Positions 52,909 to 61,833 of a stretch of 64,000 nt of DNA are shown here, piece after piece. Source of the DNA: Gramella sp. Hel_I_59 (lineage in GTDB: Bacteria > Bacteroidota > Bacteroidia > Flavobacteriales > Flavobacteriaceae). The notes under the pieces were generated by a model, which saw only the letters and a program-made list of their open reading frames with translations, ran no database searches and had not been told where the DNA came from. A program made the position numbers and the translations under genes. Every line of letters starts with the position of its first letter. Position 1 is the first letter of the stretch. The stretch spans positions 806,001 to 870,000 of the forward strand of contig NZ_VFME01000001.1 of NCBI RefSeq assembly GCF_006714895.1, given 5' to 3'.

Positions 52909-54171
52909 TCAATAGTTGTTTCTAATGTGGATAAGTAGGTTTGAAACTTCAGCTTTGATCTCTTTTGCAGAACTCATATGATTCGAATTCATAATACTGA
53001 AAATTAAAAGTCGGTCGCTATTCGTTCTTAGGTAGCCGCTAAGACTATAATTATTTTTCAAACTTCCTGATTTTGCAAATACAAATGCTTTTTCATCAGT
53101 TAGCAAGTTTGCAAGAGTTCCATGCTTTCCAGCCGTGGGAAAAATAGTCGAAACCCAGGCCTCACCTTTTTCATCCAATAAACGCTTTAGAATGGTGACT
53201 AAGTTAGCTGGAGTATTCATGTTATACCTTGACAAACCTGACCCATCCATCCATTGGAATTCGTCAGGCAGTTCTTTAAAAAGTTTATTTCTTGCATGAT
53301 CTATAGCGATTTCAGTGCTCATAGTATCCGTTATTTTTTCTGAAATCATGATAAGTAATTGTTCCGCAATTAGATTATCGCTGGTATGCATCATTTGCTT
53401 GTAAAGACTATCGGAAGCCACAGATTTTATAATATGACTGGCTTTTGGTCCTGGTGGAATGGTTTTTATAGTTCGTCCAATTTCTTGCTCAAGGATACTG
53501 ATGCTTAATTCTTCTGAAGTTTCAAAAGGAATTCTTAGAGTATCGTTCTTCTGAAGTTTCTGCGGAACTCTGAATTGATTCATTCCCTTAAGCTTTTCCA
53601 GTTTTTCAGAATTAATAGTTCGGGTATAATTGGTGAAAATTCCCGGAGAAACTTTAAGATGCTCATTCTCCATCGTAAAACTTACTGTATTCCCGTAAAT
53701 CGGGATTGCAGATATTTGAGGAGAGAAGGCATATTCAAAATCGTCCCAGCTCCATCCTGCACCATAAATTTTCTGCTTCCAATTAGCTTTTTGATAATAG
53801 ATAGAATCTTTAGAATTCAGTAGAAATTGTAACGGCGAATTAGAAGATACTTCTGAATCCAGTAATTCAGGATCTCCGGTGGCTGAAAAGATTAGAGAGT
53901 CGTCCGTCTTCCGGTATCTAAATGTTATGATGCTGTCCTCCAGGGATTTTATAGCCGAATAAAGGCTTAATATTTTGGTGTTCGAAGCTGGAGTAAAAGA
54001 TTTGTGGGCATTATACCGATAGATGTTTTTGCCAGTCTCTGCATCTAAAATTACGATCCCGGTAAATCCATGGTGAAAATTCTCAAACTCGGTTGTTTTC
54101 CGCGATAAGCCAGTAGCACATGAACTCAGGCCGAGAATGGATAAAACTGCTATGAAGACCTTCAGGCGCAT
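52909..54171 (-). CDS. dacB: D-alanyl-D-alanine carboxypeptidase/endopeptidase (PBP4, S13), lipoprotein
   Basis: A 420-residue S13 peptidase that trims D-Ala and cuts cross-bridges in peptidoglycan. A lipobox signal (MRLKVFIAVLSILGLSSC, Cys18) is followed by Ser63-x-x-Lys66 (PASNTKIL), the SxN motif in GSGLSRYN, and KSGS as the third motif (usually KTG). The large insertion domain typical of S13 lies between. As a lipoprotein it is membrane-anchored. It heads the minus-strand operon; a near-consensus -7 box lies about 20 bases before it. Confidence 0.9.
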   Translation of the reverse strand: MRLKVFIAVLSILGLSSCATGLSRKTTEFENFHHGFTGIVILDAETGKNIYRYNAHKSFTPASNTKILSLYSAIKSLEDSIITFRYRKTDDSLIFSATGDPELLDSEVSSNSPLQFLLNSKDSIYYQKANWKQKIYGAGWSWDDFEYAFSPQISAIPIYGNTVSFTMENEHLKVSPGIFTNYTRTINSEKLEKLKGMNQFRVPQKLQKNDTLRIPFETSEELSISILEQEIGRTIKTIPPGPKASHIIKSVASDSLYKQMMHTSDNLIAEQLLIMISEKITDTMSTEIAIDHARNKLFKELPDEFQWMDGSGLSRYNMNTPANLVTILKRLLDEKGEAWVSTIFPTAGKHGTLANLLTDEKAFVFAKSGSLKNNYSLSGYLRTNSDRLLIFSIMNSNHMSSAKEIKAEVSNLLIHIRNNY

Positions 54172-54273
54172 ATTAAAATTTTTGACTTAAATATATACTT
54201 TATCATACTTACAATTAAACCGATGGATCGCAAACTCAAAAAACAAAGGTTATTTATCCTGAAGTATAATGAT

Positions 54274-54281
54274 TATCTTTG
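54274..54281 (+). promoter_or_regulatory. Candidate -7 promoter box abutting the queE start
   Basis: TATCTTTG followed by C, a full consensus match, with only six bases before the queE ATG, so the mRNA should have almost no leader. Confidence 0.6.
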
Positions 54282-54287
54282 CCGGCT

Positions 54288-54920
54288 ATGATTTCAGAAG
54301 AGACAAAGAGCCTGGTTGATAAAGGAATAATGCTTCCGCTAATGGAAGAATTTTATACAATACAGGGTGAGGGATTCCATAAGGGAACGGCTGCATATTT
54401 TATTAGGATTGGTGGCTGTGATGTAGGTTGTCACTGGTGTGATGTGAAGGAAAGCTGGGATGCCAGTACTCACCCGCCTACGCATGTTGGAGAAATTGTT
54501 GAGAATGCTACCCGACACAGTAAAACTATTGTGATTACGGGAGGTGAACCATTAACCTGGGATATGACAGCTCTGACTCAAAATCTTAAGAAACAAGGTT
54601 GTGATATTCATATTGAGACTTCGGGAGCTTATGAGCTTACGGGTACATGGGACTGGATCTGTCTTTCTCCAAAGAAAATCAAATTGCCAACCGAGGAGAT
54701 TTATCCGTTGGCCAATGAGCTTAAAGTTATTGTTTTTAATAAACATGACTTGAAATTTGCTGAAGAGCAGGCGGCGAAAGTAAGTGAGAACTGTATCTTA
54801 TACTTACAACCTGAATGGAGCAACCGCGATAAAGTGATTCCGATGATCGTGGATTATGTAATGGAAAATCCACAGTGGAAAGTATCGCTACAAACCCATA
54901 AATATTTGAACATACCATAA
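54288..54920 (+). CDS. queE: 7-carboxy-7-deazaguanine synthase QueE
   Basis: A 210-residue radical-SAM enzyme that makes 7-carboxy-7-deazaguanine in queuosine synthesis. The cluster-binding CxxxCxxC is in GGCDVGCHWCDVKESW; the N-terminus MLPLMEEFYTIQGEG is highly family-specific, and ITGGEPL follows. The start is ATG 54288; an in-frame TTG three codons earlier lies inside the promoter box. Other que genes are not adjacent. It ends in a strong bidirectional terminator. Confidence 0.94.
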   Translation: MISEETKSLVDKGIMLPLMEEFYTIQGEGFHKGTAAYFIRIGGCDVGCHWCDVKESWDASTHPPTHVGEIVENATRHSKTIVITGGEPLTWDMTALTQNLKKQGCDIHIETSGAYELTGTWDWICLSPKKIKLPTEEIYPLANELKVIVFNKHDLKFAEEQAAKVSENCILYLQPEWSNRDKVIPMIVDYVMENPQWKVSLQTHKYLNIP

Positions 54921-54949
54921 AAAAAACGCCCGATAGGGCGTTTTTTTTA
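54918..54949. terminator. Bidirectional terminator between queE and the DUF2911 gene
   Basis: A-run plus ACGCCC pairs with GGGCGT plus a T-run around a GATA loop; both strands have a U-tract. The queE stop codon lies at its start. Confidence 0.9.
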
Positions 54950-54971
54950 TTATAAGCTGCAGTACTAAATT

Positions 54972-55550
54972 TTAGTTAGCATTCTTAAATGGAACTTTTA
55001 CATAGCTGTTGTCCCATCCAATAAGAAGGTCTGCACCATTCTTAGCTTCCTGAAAAGCCATAGATAGAGATTCGATAGTATTAGGAGCCTTTCTTACTGG
55101 CACATTAATTCTTACCTGATCTTCCTTGTCTGTATATTCATAAGAACCCCATGTGTTGGTTTTGCTGTTAAGAATGACAGTCCATTCCTTTTCGCCTGGG
55201 ATCGTGTATAAAGTATAATTTCCAGCTTTTACCGTAGCGTCTGCAACTTTCATGTCTTTGTATAAAGTAACTTCAGTTGCTTCATTCGCTCCTGTTCTCC
55301 AAACTTCACCATAAGGTACCAGTTTACCGAAGATCTCACGATTTCTTTTTTGTGGTCGGCTATAAATAACTCTGGCGACTGCTGCGTCATCTTTATCTCT
55401 GTAAAGAGCAAGATCCATTGGACTGGCATCTACTTTGGAAAACTTAAGTTCTTCCTTAGAGTAGTTTACCTTATCATCATCCTGTGCGTTAATAGGGCTT
55501 GCAACAAAGAAAAACATTGCACTTAAACCACTTATGATCAATTTTTTCAT
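54972..55550 (-). CDS. DUF2911 exported protein
   Basis: A 192-residue protein with a signal peptide (MKKLIISGLSAMFFFVASPINAQ) and a DUF2911 domain (about 35-190; ASPMDLALYRDKD, GKLVPYGEVWRTGANEATEV, TLYTIPGEKEWTVILN). The family is common in Bacteroidota and its function is unknown. It is a single-gene unit, convergent with queE and divergent from asnB; a -7 box with one mismatch (minus-strand TATCTTTA) lies about 30 bases upstream. Confidence 0.88.
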   Translation of the reverse strand: MKKLIISGLSAMFFFVASPINAQDDDKVNYSKEELKFSKVDASPMDLALYRDKDDAAVARVIYSRPQKRNREIFGKLVPYGEVWRTGANEATEVTLYKDMKVADATVKAGNYTLYTIPGEKEWTVILNSKTNTWGSYEYTDKEDQVRINVPVRKAPNTIESLSMAFQEAKNGADLLIGWDNSYVKVPFKNAN

Positions 55551-55808
55551 AATTCTAATATTTGAATTTTAGTTAGTATAAAGATAAGACGCAGAGAGGT
55601 GTGAATTGTTAAAGAAGCACCAATATGCTGTTAAAATTTTAGCTGAGGTTTACAAATGGAAGAAAAGTTTAAAATTTATAATGATATACTACCATTTGAT
55701 ATGTAAGTTTTAATTCTAACTTTTCAAATATAATTATTATTGGATATTATGTTTTCATTTATATAGCTTCAGCCCATATTTGTCTCTTAATAATAAACAA
55801 TATAAGTC

Positions 55809-57413
55809 ATGTGTGGAATTTTAGCAGTTATCGGAAAAGATCTTGACAAGAAGAAGATCGCTGATCTTTCAAAAAGAATGTCTCATAGAGGCCCTGATGA
55901 AAGCGGACTGAAAATTACTGAAAAAGGTTATGTGTTAGCTCACGAACGCCTATCAATCGTAGATCTCACCACAGGTATTCAGCCTATACAAGGAACTGAA
56001 ACTGCCTGGATGGTACACAATGGGGAGATCTATAACCACATGTCACTTCGAAATAACGAATTAAAGGATCATACTTTCAGAACTACCGGAGATTCTGAAG
56101 TGATCGTGCATATGTATGAAAAGTATGGTCTTGAATTCGTAGATAAATTAGATGGCGTATTTTCATTTGTGATCATTGATGGTGATGACTTCATGGTCGC
56201 CAGGGATCCAATTGGAGTTAAGCCACTTTACTATGGTAAGGACGAAGCAGGTGCCATGTGGTTTGCCAGCGAGATGAAATCTCTTGCAGACAGCTGTATT
56301 GAATTTCATGCTTTTCCTCCTGGACATTATTATACTCCAGAAACCGGATTTGTTAGATATTATTCTCCAGAGTGGTTCAAATCTGAAGTTGCTACGCAGC
56401 CAGCAGATCTTAAAAAGCTACGTGAAAGTTTGATCGAAGCGACCAGAAAGAGATTGATGGCAGATGTCCCTCTTGGCGTATTGCTTAGTGGTGGACTCGA
56501 TTCTTCATTAACAAGTTCTATCGCGGCCAGATTGATGAAAGATAGTGGTCAGACTTTGCATTCCTTTTCAATTGGTTTAGATGAAGCAGCACCAGATCTA
56601 ATTGCAGCTAGAAAAGTTGCAGACTTTCTGGGAACTGAGCATCATGAAATTCACTTCACCGTAGAGGAAGGGATCTCTATTCTGAAGAGGCTCGTATGGC
56701 ATCTTGAAACTTACGATGTTACTTCAATTCGCGCCAGCACTCCAATGTATTTTCTCTCTAAAGCAATTGCTGAAAAAGGGATTAAGGTGGTATTATCTGG
56801 AGAAGGCTCTGATGAGATCCTTGGTGGATACTTATATTTCAAGAACGCTCCTTCTGCGGAAGAGTTTCAGAAGGAAACCATTAGAAGAGTACAGCGTCTT
56901 GCCACGGCAGATTGCCTGAGAGCAGATAAGTCAACGATGGCGCATGGTCTTGAAGCTAGAGTGCCATTCCTTGATAAAGCATTTTTGAAAACCGCTATGG
57001 AAATAGTTCCTGAAGAAAAAATGCCGGTTACTTATGATGGTGTTGAAAAGTATATTTTGAGAAAAGCATTCGATACTCCTGAAGAACCGTTCCTGCCGGA
57101 AGAAGTTTTATGGAGACAAAAAGAGCAATTTAGTGATGGTGTAGGGTACAACTGGATCGATCAGTTAATTGATCATGCTTCAGAACAGGTGACAGACATT
57201 CAACTGGAAACTGCAGCAACAAGATTCCCGGTGAACACTCCAACTTCAAAAGAAGCTTACTTCTACCGTGAGATCTTTCAGCAGCATTTTCCTCAGGATT
57301 CCGCAGCTAAAACAGTAAAAAGATGGATCCCGAAATGGCAGAAAGATCTTGATCCTAGTGGAAGAGCCAATGAAACTCACGTAGCTCCTGGAATGAAAAA
57401 AGTAGCTGTGTAA
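55809..57413 (+). CDS. asnB: Asparagine synthase B (glutamine-hydrolysing)
   Basis: A 534-residue two-domain enzyme. The class II glutaminase domain starts with the processed Cys2 (MCGILAVIGK) and includes MSHRGPDESG. The synthetase domain has the PP-loop GVLLSGGLDSSLTSS and VVLSGEGSDEILGGY. It makes Asn from Asp, ATP and Gln. The 258-bp upstream region is AT-rich with a near-consensus -7 box (CATATTTG) about 20-30 bases before the ATG; I see nothing else certain in it. A terminator follows. Confidence 0.96.
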   Translation: MCGILAVIGKDLDKKKIADLSKRMSHRGPDESGLKITEKGYVLAHERLSIVDLTTGIQPIQGTETAWMVHNGEIYNHMSLRNNELKDHTFRTTGDSEVIVHMYEKYGLEFVDKLDGVFSFVIIDGDDFMVARDPIGVKPLYYGKDEAGAMWFASEMKSLADSCIEFHAFPPGHYYTPETGFVRYYSPEWFKSEVATQPADLKKLRESLIEATRKRLMADVPLGVLLSGGLDSSLTSSIAARLMKDSGQTLHSFSIGLDEAAPDLIAARKVADFLGTEHHEIHFTVEEGISILKRLVWHLETYDVTSIRASTPMYFLSKAIAEKGIKVVLSGEGSDEILGGYLYFKNAPSAEEFQKETIRRVQRLATADCLRADKSTMAHGLEARVPFLDKAFLKTAMEIVPEEKMPVTYDGVEKYILRKAFDTPEEPFLPEEVLWRQKEQFSDGVGYNWIDQLIDHASEQVTDIQLETAATRFPVNTPTSKEAYFYREIFQQHFPQDSAAKTVKRWIPKWQKDLDPSGRANETHVAPGMKKVAV

Positions 57414-57442
57414 AACCTTTTAAAAATTTGAATTTCCTTAAT

Positions 57443-57482
57443 ACCCGAAATGTGAAAATAATCTTAAACATTTCGGGTTTTT
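57443..57482 (+). terminator. Rho-independent terminator after asnB
   Basis: ACCCGAAATGT (57443-57453) with ACATTTCGGGT (57468-57478) and then TTTT. Confidence 0.8.
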
Positions 57483-57571
57483 CCACAATATTTGTTGATA
57501 ACTTCGAGGCTTATCAAAGGTCTGCAACCTGTTAAAAGTATGCGAATTGTTATATTTGTTCGTTATCCAAA
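57479..57571. promoter_or_regulatory. Cluster of DnaA-box-like 9-mers before gyrB
   Basis: TTTTCCACA (57479-57487) fits the relaxed DnaA box TTWTNCACA. TTATCAACA on the minus strand (57493-57501) and TTATCCAAA (57563-57571) each differ from TTATCCACA at one position; TTATCAAAG (57511-57519) is weaker. The copies at 57495-57501 and 57511-57517 also form a 7-bp inverted repeat. They flank the gyrB promoter box. Chance matches are possible in AT-rich DNA. Confidence 0.3.
57551..57558 (+). promoter_or_regulatory. Candidate -7 promoter box for gyrB
   Basis: TATATTTG, a full consensus match, 37 bases before the gyrB ATG. Confidence 0.65.
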
Positions 57572-57589
57572 AGAGACAAAATTAATTAG

Positions 57590-59536
<1,947 letters not shown>

Positions 59537-59559
59537 TTTTCACTAACATATTATGATCT

Positions 59560-59592
59560 AAACCCACACTAAAACTAAGTGTGGGTTTTTTT
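59560..59592 (+). terminator. Rho-independent terminator after gyrB
   Basis: AACCCACACT (59561-59570) with AGTGTGGGTT (59578-59587), 7-base loop, then a T-run. Confidence 0.88.
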
Positions 59593-59661
59593 CGTTTAAT
59601 ATTTACGGGACTGTTATATTTACAAACCTTAACACCTATAATTTAACCTAAATCAATTACC

Positions 59662-60645
59662 GTGAAAAATTTCAAAATCTTGACGCTAATCCTCGCTTTA
59701 TTTGGCAGCGGAATGGCACATGCTCAATTGGTACCTGCAGAAGGTCAGGAGATCATTGATGACCTTCTATTTATTGCAGATGGATTCGCTACTCCTGCAG
59801 CAGAGAGTGCAGCTTACCAGGCAACAGCCAGCTGGTTTACTTCTGCGAAAGCATTGGAGCCGTGGAAAGTCGATGTTTCCTTGCATGCAAATGCTCTATT
59901 TGTTCCTTCAAGCAAGAAAGAATTTACTATAAATAATAATGATTTTTCGAATCTTACTATTTCTGGCGGTAGCAATGGTGCAGTTGTGCCAACTGCCTTT
60001 GGAAGTGATTCAGATGTAATGTTTAACGGAAACTTTCTTGGTCAGGAATTTGCGTTTCAGGCGATTGAAGGGATAGATACCGGAGCTTTAATGTATCCTT
60101 TCGCACAGGTTTCAGTTGGACTGCCTTTAGGTTTTCAATTAGGAGTTAGAGCTTTGCCAGCACTAGAAGTAAGTGGATCTGAGTTTAGCACCTATGGAGT
60201 GGGTTTGAAGCATAATTTGAGTCAGTATTTTGGTAGAAGAAGAACCAGAGATGACGATTTAGAAGTAGCAGCGATCATCGCCTACGATATATTTGATGTC
60301 AAATATGAGTTTGAGCAAATCTCCGTACCTAATTTACTTAACCTGAATTTGATCGATGTAAGTTCAGGTGTTTGGATGGCCGAGATTATGGCTTCAAAAA
60401 AATACGAAAATTTCGAAATATTTGGAGCTCTTGGTGTGGCCCAATCAGACTTTGAATATGAATTTGGGGGTAGTGGATTGGCGTTGGATCTTGTGAATAG
60501 TGAGATTTCAAGACTAAATGATTCACAAGCTCAATTCAAAGGAGATATAGGATTCAACTTATACTTCAATAGTTTCAAAGTTAGTACTATGGCTACTGCT
60601 GGTAAGTATGTAAATCTTAATGTTGGCTTGCACTTCATCCTTTAG
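59662..60645 (+). CDS. DUF6588-type outer-membrane protein
   Basis: A 327-residue exported protein starting with GTG. The signal peptide is MKNFKILTLILALFGSGMAHAQ. An N-terminal helical part (EIIDDLLFIADGFATPAAES) is followed by strands with alternating aromatic and glycine residues and the ending VNLNVGLHFIL, as in outer-membrane barrels. I place it with DUF6588 from memory; the function is unknown. A one-mismatch -7 box (TATATTTA, 59615-59622) precedes it, and it is probably transcribed alone. Confidence 0.78.
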   Translation: MKNFKILTLILALFGSGMAHAQLVPAEGQEIIDDLLFIADGFATPAAESAAYQATASWFTSAKALEPWKVDVSLHANALFVPSSKKEFTINNNDFSNLTISGGSNGAVVPTAFGSDSDVMFNGNFLGQEFAFQAIEGIDTGALMYPFAQVSVGLPLGFQLGVRALPALEVSGSEFSTYGVGLKHNLSQYFGRRRTRDDDLEVAAIIAYDIFDVKYEFEQISVPNLLNLNLIDVSSGVWMAEIMASKKYENFEIFGALGVAQSDFEYEFGGSGLALDLVNSEISRLNDSQAQFKGDIGFNLYFNSFKVSTMATAGKYVNLNVGLHFIL

Positions 60646-60739
60646 ACAATACTTGATTTAACCATTCCTTATTATTAAAACTGCTTCGTAATTCGTAATT
60701 TCGCAGTCATTATTAATAGAAATTAAATATAATTTTAAC

Positions 60740-61666
60740 ATGAAAGTTACCATAGTAGGAGCAGGTGCAGTTGGTGCCAGTTGTGCAGAATACGTAGCCA
60801 TAAAAAATTTCGCTTCAGAAGTAGTATTACTTGATATCAAAGAAGGATACGCTGAAGGAAAAGCAATGGATCTAATGCAAACAGCGACACTAAACGGTTT
60901 CGATACCAAGATTAGTGGAAGTACAAATGATTATTCTAAGACAGCAAACAGTGATATTGCGGTAATTACCAGTGGTATTCCTCGTAAGCCAGGAATGACA
61001 AGAGAAGAATTGATTGGAATCAATGCAGGAATCGTAAAAGAAGTATCTGCGAATTTGATCAAACATTCTCCAGATGTAATCTTGATCGTGGTTAGTAATC
61101 CAATGGATACTATGACTTACCTGGTTCACAAAACTACGGGACTTCCTAAAAATAAAATTATTGGAATGGGCGGAGCGTTAGACAGCGCTCGTTTCAAATT
61201 CAGATTAAGTGAGGCTCTTGAATGCCCACCATCAGATGTTGATGGTATGGTAATTGGTGGACATAGTGATACTGGAATGGTACCGCTAACTCGTCTTGCT
61301 ACAAGAAATTCTGTACCGGTATCAGCCTTTTTAGATACAGATCGTCTTGATCAGGTTTCAGAAGATACAAAGGTAGGTGGAGCGACTTTAACTAAGCTCC
61401 TAGGAACCAGCGCATGGTATGCACCTGGAGCAGCAGTTTCAGGTCTTGTTCAGGCGATTGCTTGCGACCAGAAAAAAATGTTCCCATGTTCAGCTTTATT
61501 GGAAGGTGAGTTTGGATTAAATGATCTTTGTATCGGAGTGCCTGTTATTTTAGGTAAAAACGGTATTGAAAAGATCTTTGAGATCGAGCTTAACGATGCT
61601 GAAAAAAATAAAATGAAAGAAAGTGCCGAAGGTGTGAAAAAGACCAACGGATTGCTAGACGTTTAA
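60740..61666 (+). CDS. mdh: Malate dehydrogenase
   Basis: A 308-residue NAD-dependent malate dehydrogenase of the lactate-dehydrogenase-like type, interconverting malate and oxaloacetate in the TCA cycle. The NAD motif is VTIVGAGAVGASCAEYVA, the substrate loop ITSGIPRKPGMTREEL with the Arg residues expected for malate, then VSNPMDTMTYL and the catalytic His in VIGGHSDTGMVP. Lactate dehydrogenase is less likely because of RKPGM. It has its own upstream gap and a strong terminator. Confidence 0.96.
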   Translation: MKVTIVGAGAVGASCAEYVAIKNFASEVVLLDIKEGYAEGKAMDLMQTATLNGFDTKISGSTNDYSKTANSDIAVITSGIPRKPGMTREELIGINAGIVKEVSANLIKHSPDVILIVVSNPMDTMTYLVHKTTGLPKNKIIGMGGALDSARFKFRLSEALECPPSDVDGMVIGGHSDTGMVPLTRLATRNSVPVSAFLDTDRLDQVSEDTKVGGATLTKLLGTSAWYAPGAAVSGLVQAIACDQKKMFPCSALLEGEFGLNDLCIGVPVILGKNGIEKIFEIELNDAEKNKMKESAEGVKKTNGLLDV

Positions 61667-61696
61667 GCCTGTAATAAACTTTACCGACTATACTCT

Positions 61697-61722
61697 AAAG
61701 CCACATTCTATGTGGCTTTTTT
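61697..61722 (+). terminator. Rho-independent terminator after mdh
   Basis: AAAGCCACA with TGTGGCTTT around a TTCTA loop, followed by TTT. Confidence 0.88.
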
Positions 61723-61782
61723 GATGCTTTTAAAAGTTAAAATTATCCAAAAAAAAATATTGGGATTTGAATTATGAAGTCC

Positions 61783-61790
61783 TATATTTG
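61783..61790 (+). promoter_or_regulatory. Candidate -7 promoter box for secDF
   Basis: TATATTTG, a full consensus match, 43 bases before the secDF ATG; ATTG at 61759-61762 sits at the -33 spacing (20 bases). Confidence 0.65.
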
Positions 61791-61833
61791 TCCGTTTTTA
61801 AAATAGACCTAATAATCAATAATTTGAGGAATA

